From contig JANWIP010000004.1 in assembly GCA_025449845.1 (NCBI GenBank), positions 1 through 64,000 on the forward strand: 64,000 nt of DNA, in the 5' to 3' direction. Shown here in pieces: positions 27,424 to 36,589 of the stretch. Each line of letters starts with the position of its first letter. The first letter of the stretch is position 1. The position numbers and the translations under genes were made by a program. The notes under the pieces were generated by a model, which was not told the DNA's origin, did no database searches, and saw only the letters and a list, made by a program, of their open reading frames with translations. The DNA comes from Solirubrobacteraceae bacterium. Its GTDB lineage: Bacteria; Actinomycetota; Thermoleophilia; Solirubrobacterales; Solirubrobacteraceae.

Positions 27424-28986
27424 TCAGCGGAACAGCGTTATCTCGGCGATCGACGCCAGTTCCTGCCCCGGAGGCAGCGTGGTGAGCCAGACGAGGTAGT
27501 AGCGGAAGCGATGCCCCGAGGTGTTGATCGGGATACGTTCGCGGCTGTGCACGGAGGTGTCTGACCCAAGAGGCCCCTGCCACCCCCGCGCATTGAGCGT
27601 GGTGGCGTCACCATAGGGCAGTGAGGCGTCGAAATTATTGGAGGCAAATATCTGCACGCCAAACCCGGGGGTCGGTGTCTGCAGCTCGATTTGTCTGGCA
27701 ACGACCCCCGGCGAAGCATCCAGATATATCCCCACACCAGTCCCGCCCGCCTTCTTGAGCGTGTCTTCGTAGTAGTGCGCGGTGCTCCAGGTGGTATTCG
27801 GATCGGAGTCCACGGCATTGTCGACCTGCCCGCTGTTTTCGGGCCCGGTGCCGAAGGGGTTGTAGTCATGAGCCGCATTCTGGGCGAGCGAGACGGGCAC
27901 GAAGCCGGGCTTGGTACTGACCCCGGAGACAACGCCGGTGCCGCTGTGCGTATGCCCCGCGGCGGCGATCAAGACGAGCGCGACGATCACCGCAAGCAGC
28001 GCGAAAGAGGCGAGCCAGCGCGAGCGGTGGCGCATGTTCCAGGGCAGTCGCCGGCGCGCGCGCAGCGGCAGCGAACGCAGCACGGAGGTGACCTCGCCGG
28101 TGGCCTGTCCGGTGCGGGCGGCCTCAATCGCAAGCGCCTCCTCAAGATCAAGGAGCAGCGCGGAGATGTCGGCATAGCGCCGCGCGAGGTCATGCGCGGT
28201 GGCGCGGTCGACGACGGCGGCGGTGGCCGCGGAGACTTCGGGCCGCAGGCGCTGCACATCGGGCACGTCCTCGCGCACATGGCGCATCGCCACCGCGACA
28301 GGTGTATCCCCCGTGAAGGGCACCTCGCCGGTCAAAAGCTCATACAGCACGATCCCGAGCGAATAAATGTCGGACTGCCCGGTGACAGGCTGCCCAAGGG
28401 CCTGCTCAGGTGACACATAATCGGTGGTGCCGAGCACGCGCCCGTCCATCGTGAGCCCCTGCTGAGAGAGCTGACGAGCAATCCCGAAATCGGTGATCTT
28501 GGCGCGCCCCTCGGCCGTCAGCAGCACGTTGTGCGGCTTGACGTCGCGGTGCACGATGTGGCGCTCATGCGCGGCGCCGAGCCCGCGCGCGATCTCGATG
28601 GCGTAGGCAAGCGCCTGCGTGATCTCAAGCGGCCCCTCGCGCACAAGCGCCTTGAGCGTCTCACCGTCGACGTACTCAAAGACGATGTAGGGAGTCGCAC
28701 CCTGCCCGTCGCCGTCGGCCCCGTCCTCCTCGCCAAGCTCCTCGCCGGCGTCGATGACGGTGACGATGTGCGGATGGTTGAGCTGCGCGACCGCCTTGGC
28801 CTCGCGCCTGAAGCGCTCCAGCTGGTCGGCATCGGAGGCGATATGGCGGTGCATGAGCTTGATCGCCACGGGCCGTTCGAGCACGGTGTCGAAGGCGAGA
28901 TAGACAGTGGACATGCCCCCGGCGCCGATGCGGGAGTCGAGGCGGTAGCGTCCGCCGAGGAGAGTGCCGAGTAGCGCGTTGCTCAC
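27424..28986 (-). CDS. Ser/Thr kinase with discoidin-like exterior domain
   Basis: A 520-aa Hanks-type kinase. The catalytic domain lies at 12-280 (GAGGMSTVYLA, VAIKLM, HRDVKPHN, DFGIARQL, SPEQ). An acidic insertion (GEELGEEDGADGDGQG) sits in the small lobe, and a basic juxtamembrane stretch precedes one membrane helix (WLASFALLAVIVALVLIAAA). The exterior C-terminal part of about 170 residues has a discoidin/F5-F8-type look (NAVDSDPNTTWSTAHYYED ... HRFRYYLVWLTTLPP), a carbohydrate-binding-like sensor instead of PASTA repeats. It is convergent with ddl and read toward it. Confidence 0.9.
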   Translation of the reverse strand: MSNALLGTLLGGRYRLDSRIGAGGMSTVYLAFDTVLERPVAIKLMHRHIASDADQLERFRREAKAVAQLNHPHIVTVIDAGEELGEEDGADGDGQGATPYIVFEYVDGETLKALVREGPLEITQALAYAIEIARGLGAAHERHIVHRDVKPHNVLLTAEGRAKITDFGIARQLSQQGLTMDGRVLGTTDYVSPEQALGQPVTGQSDIYSLGIVLYELLTGEVPFTGDTPVAVAMRHVREDVPDVQRLRPEVSAATAAVVDRATAHDLARRYADISALLLDLEEALAIEAARTGQATGEVTSVLRSLPLRARRRLPWNMRHRSRWLASFALLAVIVALVLIAAAGHTHSGTGVVSGVSTKPGFVPVSLAQNAAHDYNPFGTGPENSGQVDNAVDSDPNTTWSTAHYYEDTLKKAGGTGVGIYLDASPGVVARQIELQTPTPGFGVQIFASNNFDASLPYGDATTLNARGWQGPLGSDTSVHSRERIPINTSGHRFRYYLVWLTTLPPGQELASIAEITLFR

Positions 28987-28995
28987 ACTGATACG

Positions 28996-29889
28996 TCAGC
29001 TTAGAAGCGCGTGTGGCCGGTCCTTTTGGGGAGAAGGCTCCGGGGCAGAGCCCCTCCGCCGTGTGGGCCGCGTACTGCGCCTGCGATGGCGGCCGCCGAG
29101 CACGACTGCCGCAAGGCCCGCGCGGTAGAGCGAGAAGGGCAGCAACGGCCGTGCGCGGCGAGGAGGGGCGACGAGCGGAGAGCAGACAAGCGTTGAGAGG
29201 AACGCCGCGCCAGCGCCAACGGCGAGCGGTCGTGCGAGACCGGGCGGCACGCCGTCGGTGAGCATGCGCCGCCCTTTCAGGAGCGTGGCCCCAAGGATCG
29301 GCGGCAGCGCGACCTGCCAGGAGAGCGTCTGGGCGTCCTGACGACGCAGGCCACGGGCACGAGCGGCGGTGAGCGTGGCGCCGTTGCGCGAGACGCCGGG
29401 GACGAGCGCGAGCGCCTGGGCGAGTCCGAGCGCGAGCCCGTCACGGGCGTCGGTATCAGCGAGACGCCGTCGCTGTGAACCGCGCAGGTCCGCGAGTGCC
29501 ATGGCGAGGCCCCCCGCGAGCAGGTTGACGGCGATCACGCGCGCCCCGCTGAGGCGCTGCTCGATCGAGCGCTCAAGCGCGAAGCCGACAGCGGTAGGCG
29601 GGGCGAGCGACAGCGCCAGCACAACAGGCCGGCGCAGGCCATCGATCAGCTCGCGGCGCAGGACTAGGATCAACCCGAGGGCACCCCCGTAGTGCAGCGC
29701 GATCTCGAAGGTCTTGGCGTGCTCGGGCTCGAGCTCGGCGGAGGACCACCCCAGGAGCCAGGGTACGAGCACGGTGTGGGCGGAGGAGGAGACGGGCAGC
29801 AGCTCGGTCGGCCCGTGCAGGAGCCCCAACGCAAGCGCATGGCGCAGCCGCAACTCGGGCTGCGTGCGACTCACGCCGCAGGGCGCCAT
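28996..29889 (-). CDS. uppP: Undecaprenyl-diphosphatase UppP (BacA)
   Basis: Polytopic membrane enzyme that recycles undecaprenyl pyrophosphate to the monophosphate carrier. The two family motifs are present: GPTELLPVSSSAH and PGVSRNGATLTAA. I chose the ATG at 29887-29889 (297 aa); an ATG at 29928 is also possible and would overlap the dedA gene by 17 bp. The C-terminus carries an unusual basic extension (GGRHRRRSTRPTRRRGSAP). It lies just downstream of dedA on the same strand. Confidence 0.9.
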   Translation of the reverse strand: MAPCGVSRTQPELRLRHALALGLLHGPTELLPVSSSAHTVLVPWLLGWSSAELEPEHAKTFEIALHYGGALGLILVLRRELIDGLRRPVVLALSLAPPTAVGFALERSIEQRLSGARVIAVNLLAGGLAMALADLRGSQRRRLADTDARDGLALGLAQALALVPGVSRNGATLTAARARGLRRQDAQTLSWQVALPPILGATLLKGRRMLTDGVPPGLARPLAVGAGAAFLSTLVCSPLVAPPRRARPLLPFSLYRAGLAAVVLGGRHRRRSTRPTRRRGSAPEPSPQKDRPHALLS

Positions 29890-29911
29890 CTCTGCGCCCT
29901 GCGCCTGCGCC

Positions 29912-30601
29912 TCAGCCGGTGGTCGCATCCGCGGCCGGCTCGCCCGTGTCGCCTGATCCACGGCGGCGGCGGATGAGGAACCAGACGATTCCCACAACCA
30001 CAAACACGGCGACCACGTAGTCGGCGTAGCGGAAGCCCTTGCGCACGCTCTGCCATTCGCCGCCGACTTCCTGCCCGACGAGCGCCAGCGCAAGCACCCA
30101 GGGGATGCAGCCAGCCAGCGTGAGCACGGTGAAGCGCCAGAACGGCATCTTTGCGATGCCGGCGGGCAGCGAGATGAAGGTGCGCACGATGGGCAGCATG
30201 CGGCTGAAGAACACCGCGGGCGCGCCGTAGCGCTCGAACCAGTGGTCGGCCCAGGCGAGGTGGCTGGGCTTCAGGTGCAGCCAGTGCCCGTGCCGTTCCA
30301 CGAGCTCCAGGCGCCCCGCACGCCCGACGCCGTAGGCGATCCAGGAGCCGACGAGATTGCCGAGCACCCCCGCGGCGACTATCCCGAAGAGCGTGAGATG
30401 GTGGTGCGCCGCGCTGCCCCCCGGGTCCGCCACGGCGAAGCCGGCGAACAACATGGTCGCCTCCGAGGGTATGGGGATGCAGGCGCTCTCGGCGACCATC
30501 AATATGAACACCGCCGGCAGCCCGGCGTCGCGGACGAAGTGCCAGGCGGTGTTGACGAGCGACTCGGTGATGGAGGCGAGCACGAGCATGAGGATGCTCA
30601 C
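29912..30601 (-). CDS. DedA/VTT-family membrane protein
   Basis: A 229-aa polytopic membrane protein of the DedA (SNARE-associated/VTT) superfamily, members of which scramble or flip polyprenyl and other lipids. Family blocks are ESACIPIPSEATMLFAGF, GNLVGSWIAYGVGR and RMLPIVRTFISLPAGIAKM. Being next to uppP suggests both act in lipid-carrier recycling; that functional link is inference. Confidence 0.9.
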   Translation of the reverse strand: MSILMLVLASITESLVNTAWHFVRDAGLPAVFILMVAESACIPIPSEATMLFAGFAVADPGGSAAHHHLTLFGIVAAGVLGNLVGSWIAYGVGRAGRLELVERHGHWLHLKPSHLAWADHWFERYGAPAVFFSRMLPIVRTFISLPAGIAKMPFWRFTVLTLAGCIPWVLALALVGQEVGGEWQSVRKGFRYADYVVAVFVVVGIVWFLIRRRRGSGDTGEPAADATTG

Positions 30602-30669
30602 CTTACCGGGACATGCTGCCGCGCGTGGCGGGCAATGGTCTGCGCCCGCGGCAGGTACGGTCCCCGGAG

Positions 30670-31698
30670 ATGCGTGTCTGGATCGACCTCACCAACAGCC
30701 CGCACGTGCTGGTGATGCGCCCGGTGATAAAGGTGCTCGAAGAGGACGGCCACGAGGTGCAGGTGACGGCGCGCGACTTCGCGCAGACGTTGGGTCTGCT
30801 GGAGCGCTTCCAGATCCCTCACACCACGATCGGCCACCATCGCGGCGAGCGCCTGGGGGCCAAGGCGGTGGGCCTGGCCGCCCGCTCGGCAGCGCTGACC
30901 CGCTGGGCGCTGCGCCGTCGCTTCGACATCGCCCTGGGCCACGGCTCCAACGACGTGACGGTCGCGGCATTCGCCCTGCGCATTCCCAGCTCGACGATGT
31001 TCGACTACGAGTGGGCGACGGTGCAGCACAACGTCAACTGCCGTCTGGCCAAGGCGGTGGTGGTCCCTGAGGCGATCCCTGCCAAGCGCCTGGAGCGCTA
31101 CGGCGCGAAGGGCAAGATACGCGCGTATGAGGGTCTGAAGGAGGAGTACTACCTGGCGGACTTCGAGCCGAATGCCGCAGTGTTGCCGGGCCTGGCGATC
31201 GACCCCCAGAGGCCGATCGTGGTGGTGAGGACGCCGCCGGAGGTGTCTCTGTACCACCGTTTCGAGAACGATCTGTTTGCGCAGGTGCTGGAGCGTTTGC
31301 GCAGGGCCGCGAACGAGCAGGGTGTGCAGTCGGTGGTGCTGCCGCGCACCGCTTCTCAGCGCGCCGAGCTGACAGGCGTTCAGGGCTTCACCGTGCCTGA
31401 GCGGGCGATCGATGCGCAGTCGCTGATCGCCTACGCGGACCTGGTGATCTCCGCGGGCGGCACGATGAATCGCGAGGCGGTGGCGCTGGGCACGCCGGTT
31501 TACACCACCTTTGAGGGGCGCCCGGGCGCGGTGGATGAACGCCTGATCGCCGAGCAGCGGATGCGTCGCCTGGAGGACCCGGCGCAACTGGACCTCGGCA
31601 AGCGTCCCCGCGGCGAGGCCGCGGCGGACGGGTCTCGAATCAAACGCGACCCGCGCATGCTGGTCGATCTTTTGCTTTCACCCGTACAATTCCCCTGA
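30670..31698 (+). CDS. DUF354 family protein (glycosyltransferase-like)
   Basis: A 342-aa protein starting MRVWIDLTNSPHVLVMRP, the conserved opening of DUF354, a family with a GT-B-like fold seen in archaeal and bacterial surface-polysaccharide loci. The C-terminal region SAGGTMNREAVALGTPVYTTFEGRPGAVDERL resembles the nucleotide-sugar end of UDP-GlcNAc epimerases and glycosyltransferases. The ATG at 30670 follows CCGGAG. The last base of its stop codon is the first base of the next gene's ATG (TGATG). Confidence 0.85.
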   Translation: MRVWIDLTNSPHVLVMRPVIKVLEEDGHEVQVTARDFAQTLGLLERFQIPHTTIGHHRGERLGAKAVGLAARSAALTRWALRRRFDIALGHGSNDVTVAAFALRIPSSTMFDYEWATVQHNVNCRLAKAVVVPEAIPAKRLERYGAKGKIRAYEGLKEEYYLADFEPNAAVLPGLAIDPQRPIVVVRTPPEVSLYHRFENDLFAQVLERLRRAANEQGVQSVVLPRTASQRAELTGVQGFTVPERAIDAQSLIAYADLVISAGGTMNREAVALGTPVYTTFEGRPGAVDERLIAEQRMRRLEDPAQLDLGKRPRGEAAADGSRIKRDPRMLVDLLLSPVQFP

Positions 31699-33713
31699 TG
31701 CGCCGCAGGATCCGTTCCGTGGCCCTCCCCCTCTTGCACCGCCACGCGCTCCCCCAGCTGGCTGTGGATGGGGTGCTGGTCGCGCTCGCTTACTGGCTGG
31801 CCTTCCAGCTGCGCTTTGACAATGGCCCACACGGGCCGTATCTGCACCTGCGCGAACGGACCATCTGGTGGGTGATGGGTGGCGGTGTGGTGGTGTTGAC
31901 GCTGGCACGCAGCTACCAGCGCAGCTGGAGCTATTCGGGGCAGCGGGACTACTGGGCGATCTTGCGCGGCGTGGGGGCGATCACGATCCTGACGGTGGTG
32001 GCGGTGGCGGTGATCCGTCCCGTGCAGATCCCCTCACACCACCGCACGGTGGCTGTGGGGCTGCCCAACGGTGTGGTGGCGATGTTCTTCCTGCTGGCGC
32101 TGGTCTTCCTGGTGGGCGTGCGGGTACTCGCGCGCTCGATTCACGAGGGCCGGCCGCTGGCCGCCTTCCGCGGGGTGCGCGAGGGTGAACGTGGGGTGTT
32201 GATCGTGGGTGCCGGTGACGGCGGGCGGCTGGTGCTGCGGGAGATCCTGCGCAACCGCGAGCTGCGGCTGGCGCCGGTGGGTTTCCTCGATGACGATCCG
32301 CGTAAGCAGGGGCTGCGGATCGATGGGGTGAGCGTGCGCGGGGATACGCAGCGTGACCTGCCGCGCATTCTGGAGGACGCCGAGCCCGATGAGGTGATCA
32401 TCGCGATCCCCTCCGCGCCGGGGTCGATGCGTGCGCGGGTGGTGCGCGAGTGCCGTAGCCGGGGCATTCCCGTGCGCACGCTGCCGACGGTGTTTGAGTT
32501 GTTACAGACCGGCGGCCTGGGTGGCGGCTCGCAGGCGCTGACCAAGCAGGTGCGCGAGGTGCAGGTGGAGGACGTGCTGGGCCGCGAGCCGGTGCAGATG
32601 GAGCTCGACAGCGTGGGCGCCTATCTGAAGGGCGCCACGGTGCTGGTGACTGGCGCGGGCGGCTCGATCGGCGGCGAGCTGTGCCGCCAGATTGCGCGCG
32701 TGGGGGTACGGCGCTTGGTGCTGCTGGACCATGCGGAGGACAACCTGTTTGAAATCCAGCGCGAGCTGCTGGACGAGCGTCACGTGCAACCGGACGTGCT
32801 GCGGGCGGTGCTGGCGGACTGCAAGGAGGGCGAGCGCATGCGCGAGGTGTTCGCCGAGCACGCCCCGGCGGTGGTGTTCCATGCGGCCGCCTACAAGCAC
32901 GTGGGACTGATGGAGGCCAATCCGGTAGAGGCGGTGCGCAACAACGCGATCGCCACGCGTGTCGTGGCCCACGTCGCGGGCGAGAGCGCCGTCAAGCGCT
33001 TCGTGCTGGTGTCAACCGACAAGGCGGTGGCGCCGGCGACGGTGATGGGGGCATCGAAGGCGCTGGCGGAGTTCGCGCTGGAGGCCGCGACGGCGCGCTT
33101 CCCGGGCACGCTCTACGCGGCGGTGCGCTTCGGCAACGTGCTCGGCAGCTCGGGCAGCGTGGTGCCGATCTTCCGCCGCCAGATCGCGCGCGGCGGTCCG
33201 GTGACGGTGACCGACGAGCGCATGACGCGCTACTTCATGACGATCCCCGAGGCGGTGCAGCTGATCATCCGCGCGGGCTCGCTTGCCAACGACGAGAGCC
33301 CTGCCCGCGTGGCGGGCTCGGAGGTGTTCGTGCTGGACATGGGTGAGCCGGTGCGGATCGTCGACCTGGCACGGGCGATGATCGAGCTCTCAGGTCTGGA
33401 GCCCGGCCGGGACATCGATATCGAGCTGGTGGGGCGGCGTACGGGGGAGAAGCTGCACGAGGAGCTCTTCAACAGCTACGAGCGCTGCTGCGCGACCACG
33501 GCGGAGAAGATCCTGCTCGCCGAGCGCCAGCCGTTGGAGGTCGCCACGGTGGAGGCGATGTTCGAGGAGATCAACCTGCTGGTGTTGGAAGGCGACGCGG
33601 CCGGCCTGGCAGCGAAGGTGAGCGAGCTGTCTGCTGTGCGGGAGGCGCCGCACCCTGGCGAGCACGGTGACGCGAGTGCGCCTGCGCCCCTCATACACTC
33701 ACAGAGCTCATGA
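31698..33713 (+). CDS. CapD/FlaA1-type nucleoside-sugar dehydratase/epimerase
   Basis: A 671-aa membrane-bound polysaccharide-biosynthesis enzyme. The N-terminus has four predicted membrane helices (to about residue 150). A first Rossmann-like domain follows (VLIVGAGDGGRLVLREI), then the catalytic SDR domain (VLVTGAGGSIGGELCRQI, with STDKAVAPATVMGASKALAE). In this family the product is a UDP-4-keto-6-deoxy or epimerised HexNAc used for capsule or glycan building. It overlaps the next gene by 4 bp. Confidence 0.92.
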   Translation: MRRRIRSVALPLLHRHALPQLAVDGVLVALAYWLAFQLRFDNGPHGPYLHLRERTIWWVMGGGVVVLTLARSYQRSWSYSGQRDYWAILRGVGAITILTVVAVAVIRPVQIPSHHRTVAVGLPNGVVAMFFLLALVFLVGVRVLARSIHEGRPLAAFRGVREGERGVLIVGAGDGGRLVLREILRNRELRLAPVGFLDDDPRKQGLRIDGVSVRGDTQRDLPRILEDAEPDEVIIAIPSAPGSMRARVVRECRSRGIPVRTLPTVFELLQTGGLGGGSQALTKQVREVQVEDVLGREPVQMELDSVGAYLKGATVLVTGAGGSIGGELCRQIARVGVRRLVLLDHAEDNLFEIQRELLDERHVQPDVLRAVLADCKEGERMREVFAEHAPAVVFHAAAYKHVGLMEANPVEAVRNNAIATRVVAHVAGESAVKRFVLVSTDKAVAPATVMGASKALAEFALEAATARFPGTLYAAVRFGNVLGSSGSVVPIFRRQIARGGPVTVTDERMTRYFMTIPEAVQLIIRAGSLANDESPARVAGSEVFVLDMGEPVRIVDLARAMIELSGLEPGRDIDIELVGRRTGEKLHEELFNSYERCCATTAEKILLAERQPLEVATVEAMFEEINLLVLEGDAAGLAAKVSELSAVREAPHPGEHGDASAPAPLIHSQSS

Positions 33714-35281
33714 CGGCCCTGCTGCTGGCGCTCTCCCTATCCAACTCCTTCACGAAGGTCGGTGCGATCGTGGCCTTTGCCGCGATCGTGGGCATCGCGC
33801 TGCTCGCGATGCTGTTCTTCGCGCAGGCGCGCGAGTTGAAACGACTGCGCGAATGGAGCGAGGAGGAGCCGCAGCGCATGGCCGAGCTCGAGCACCGCCT
33901 GTCCTCCGCGCTGGCCCTGCGGATTCAGCGGGCCACGGCGCAGGTCGCGCGCCCGGTGGCGGTCAAGGCGGGGAATGCTGCGGCGCCCGCGAGGCAGGTG
34001 GCGCAGGCTGAGCCCGAGGCGGCAGTGCAGGCGCCTGGATCCGAGGGCGTGCCCGCGGCAGAGCGTGCAGCGGCGATCAAGCTGCTGCCAGCGGCGCCCG
34101 CGATCATCGCCGGCAACGCGGTCGCTGCCGGTGCCGCGGAGGCAGCGGTGAAGCCGGAGAGCCCGGCTGCTGTGCCGGTCCCTGACGCAGCCCCCCTGAT
34201 CGATATCCCCGCCGAGGCCGAGCCGATGGTGACGGCCGCGTCCTCCAGCGAGGCCGCTGCCCAGGAGGATGAGTCACGCAGTGATGTCGGCGAGGAGATC
34301 CCGGCGCTGGCGGCTGTGGCGGCAGCATCGTCGTTGACGGCTTCCGCGTCGCCCGCCGCGCCGGAGGCACCCGCTGCGCGCACGGCGGTGCCGGCCCCGC
34401 GTGCCCCCAGCCCCCCGCCGCCCTCTTCCGGAGCGGGCGCACGACCGCGTGGATCTGCCCCTGCCTCGCCCGAAGCACCTGAGCGCCCAGGGCGTATCAC
34501 AGGCCGTCCCGCCACTGGAGCGCCGCCGCGCCGTGGCACGCCGCCGTTGTCAAATGGCCGCTCGCAGCCCCCGCGTCGTCCGGTGAAGCGTCGTGGTGGC
34601 CCGCCGCCCGGCCCGCCCTTCTTGCGCGAAGAGCGCTCACCCGCGCGTGGACGACTGTTGATCGCGGGCGGCGCGATCGTGGTGGTGGTGCTGTTGATCG
34701 TGCTGCTCACCTCTGGCGGAGGTAGCTCCAACAAGAAGGCGTCGAGCACCGGCTCAGTCACCTCGACACTGTCCTCATCCAGCGGTGAAACGACGCCCAC
34801 GACGACGCACCACAGCAGCGAAAGCTCGCTGCCGGCCAGCAACCCCTCCGAAACGCACGTGGTGGTACTGAATGGCACCGAAACGGGAGGTCTCGCGCAC
34901 CGCCTGTCAGGCAATCTGCAGCAGAGCGGCTACACGCTTGCCACGGCGCTCAATGGGCACCCTGCCGGACGCTCCACTACGGTCGTGGAGTACGCGCCCG
35001 GCCACCGCGCCGACGCCCGCCACGTGGCGCAGACGCTGGGCGTCTCGCAGACCCAGCCGCTTGAGTCCTCGATCGCCGCGATGGACGGCGGCTCGGCGAC
35101 GGTGGTGGTAGTCGCCGGCGCGGATCTGGCAACAGCCGGCAGCACGGCAGGCAGCACGGGAGCCGGCAGCGGAGAAACCCCCGCGAGCACGGGCGGAGCG
35201 GCTGGCGGCACGGGCGAAGCGCCCAGTGGCACGAGTGAAGCTGGCGGCACGGGCGAAGCGGCCAGTGGCACGGGCCAGTGA
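33710..35281 (+). CDS. Membrane protein with LytR_C domain
   Basis: A 523-aa protein. There is one membrane helix near the start (KVGAIVAFAAIVGIALLAMLFF), a long Ala/Pro/Glu-rich low-complexity region and a second helix (about 315-337, LLIAGGAIVVVVLLIVLL). A LytR_C domain follows (about 383-470, THVVVLNGTETGGLAHRLSGNLQQSGY), the module that accompanies LCP ligases. No LCP catalytic domain is present. The C-terminus is a Gly/Thr/Ala repeat made by two 39-bp units. The start of the next gene lies inside this repeat. Confidence 0.85.
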   Translation: MTALLLALSLSNSFTKVGAIVAFAAIVGIALLAMLFFAQARELKRLREWSEEEPQRMAELEHRLSSALALRIQRATAQVARPVAVKAGNAAAPARQVAQAEPEAAVQAPGSEGVPAAERAAAIKLLPAAPAIIAGNAVAAGAAEAAVKPESPAAVPVPDAAPLIDIPAEAEPMVTAASSSEAAAQEDESRSDVGEEIPALAAVAAASSLTASASPAAPEAPAARTAVPAPRAPSPPPPSSGAGARPRGSAPASPEAPERPGRITGRPATGAPPRRGTPPLSNGRSQPPRRPVKRRGGPPPGPPFLREERSPARGRLLIAGGAIVVVVLLIVLLTSGGGSSNKKASSTGSVTSTLSSSSGETTPTTTHHSSESSLPASNPSETHVVVLNGTETGGLAHRLSGNLQQSGYTLATALNGHPAGRSTTVVEYAPGHRADARHVAQTLGVSQTQPLESSIAAMDGGSATVVVVAGADLATAGSTAGSTGAGSGETPASTGGAAGGTGEAPSGTSEAGGTGEAASGTGQ

Positions 35282-36056
35282 TCCTCCCATAACGACCTTC
35301 CTGGACATTCCGGAGCGCTCGGTCAAGCCGCGCGAGCGAGGGCTGACCCACGTGATCGACCGGGGCCTGTCGGTCGCGGCGGTGGATGGTCTGATGGAGA
35401 CGGCCGGCGACAGCGTGGACATCGTCAAGCTCGGCTGGGGCACGGCTGTGGTGACGGGCAACCTGAAGCCCAAGCTCGAGCGCTACGCCGCGCATGGCGT
35501 GCCGGTGGTGCTAGGCGGCACGCTGACCGAGGTGGCGATCCGCCAGGGCAAGGTCGATGGTCTGGTGCGCTGGCTGCATGAGTTGGGGCTGCGCCACGTG
35601 GAGGTCTCCGACGGCACGATCGAGCTGGAGGCGGACGTCAAGCGCGAGCTGATCGCGCGCCTGGCGGAGGAATTCACGGTGCTCGCCGAGGTGGGCAGCA
35701 AGGACGCGCAGGCGATCATGGCGCCATACGTGTGGATCGAACGGATCAAGGCCGACCTGGAGGCGGGTGCCTGGAAGGTGATCGCCGAGGCACGCGAGTC
35801 GGGCACGGCAGGCATCTTTCGCGCCGATGGTGAGGTGCGCAGTGGCCTGATCGATGAGATCGCGCATGCGATCGACAGCGAGCGCATGATCTTCGAGGCC
35901 CCCCGCCGCGACCAGCAGGCGTGGCTGCTGTCGTTCTTCGGCTCGAACTGCAATCTCGGCAACATCGCGCCGGACGAAGTGCTCTCGCTTGAGACCCTGC
36001 GCCTGGGTCTGCGCTCGGAGACGGTTGAGCGCTTCGCGCGGGACGGCCGGGATTGA
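35226..36056 (+). CDS. Phosphosulfolactate synthase-like protein (ComA family)
   Basis: A TIM-barrel protein of the ComA family, which adds sulfite to phosphoenolpyruvate in coenzyme M biosynthesis. The motifs are clear: THVIDRGL, VDIVKLGWGTAVVT, VVLGGTLTEVA, VEVSDGTIEL, LAEVGSKD, MIFEAPRRDQQAWLLSFFGS and VLSLETLRLGLRSET. The start is uncertain: GTG codons at 35226, 35235 and 35265 all overlap the end of the LytR_C gene. In bacteria the role of most homologues is not known, so I give no gene symbol. The next gene overlaps by 4 bp. Confidence 0.88.
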   Translation: MARVKLAARAKRPVARASDPPITTFLDIPERSVKPRERGLTHVIDRGLSVAAVDGLMETAGDSVDIVKLGWGTAVVTGNLKPKLERYAAHGVPVVLGGTLTEVAIRQGKVDGLVRWLHELGLRHVEVSDGTIELEADVKRELIARLAEEFTVLAEVGSKDAQAIMAPYVWIERIKADLEAGAWKVIAEARESGTAGIFRADGEVRSGLIDEIAHAIDSERMIFEAPRRDQQAWLLSFFGSNCNLGNIAPDEVLSLETLRLGLRSETVERFARDGRD

Positions 36057-36589
36057 GTACCCCGCCGGCCCTCACGGGCGGGTCGGGCGCTTCGCCCCCC
36101 GACCAGGCGGCGGCCCGCGCGGCGCGGCCGGTCGATCGAGCGGCAGCCGCCGTCTTCGCCGCGCTGGTGCTGGCCTGCTTCGCGGCGTTTGCGATCACGC
36201 AGCACCTCAAGCACACGCCGACGGTGGTGCAGAACTTCAAGATGAACGGCCACTTCGCGCCGCGCACGCATGGCCGCCATGCGCTTGAGCACCTGTCCTT
36301 TCGCATTGCCCACAGCGATCGGGTGACCGTGGCGATTGAAGACGCCGCTGGCAATGTCGTGGCCACGCTGCTGCTCGAACGTCCGTTGGCGCGTTACACG
36401 CAGCTGTCGCTGGAGTGGGACGGGCGCCGCGGCCCTACCAGCACACCGACTGGCGCTGGCACGCCGCGCGACCCGCTCGTGCCCAGGGACCACGGCCAGC
36501 TGGCGAGCGTCGGGGAATACCGTGTGCGCGTGAGCCTGCGCGAACAGCACCGCACGGTGCAGTCGCCGAGGAGCTTCCAGCTGCAATGA
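36053..36589 (+). CDS. Small membrane-anchored protein with FlgD-like Ig fold
   Basis: A 178-aa protein, not recognised by name. A Pro/Ala-rich N-terminus precedes one membrane helix (AVFAALVLACFAAFAITQHL). An exterior part of about 110 residues (LSFRIAHSDRVTVAIEDAAGNVVATLL ... GEYRVRVSLREQHR) has the rhythm of FlgD/Ig-like beta domains. The apparent start is TTG at 36053, overlapping the ComA-like gene, and the stop overlaps the ATG of the ligase gene by 4 bp. Confidence 0.7.
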   Translation: MSTPPALTGGSGASPPDQAAARAARPVDRAAAAVFAALVLACFAAFAITQHLKHTPTVVQNFKMNGHFAPRTHGRHALEHLSFRIAHSDRVTVAIEDAAGNVVATLLLERPLARYTQLSLEWDGRRGPTSTPTGAGTPRDPLVPRDHGQLASVGEYRVRVSLREQHRTVQSPRSFQLQ

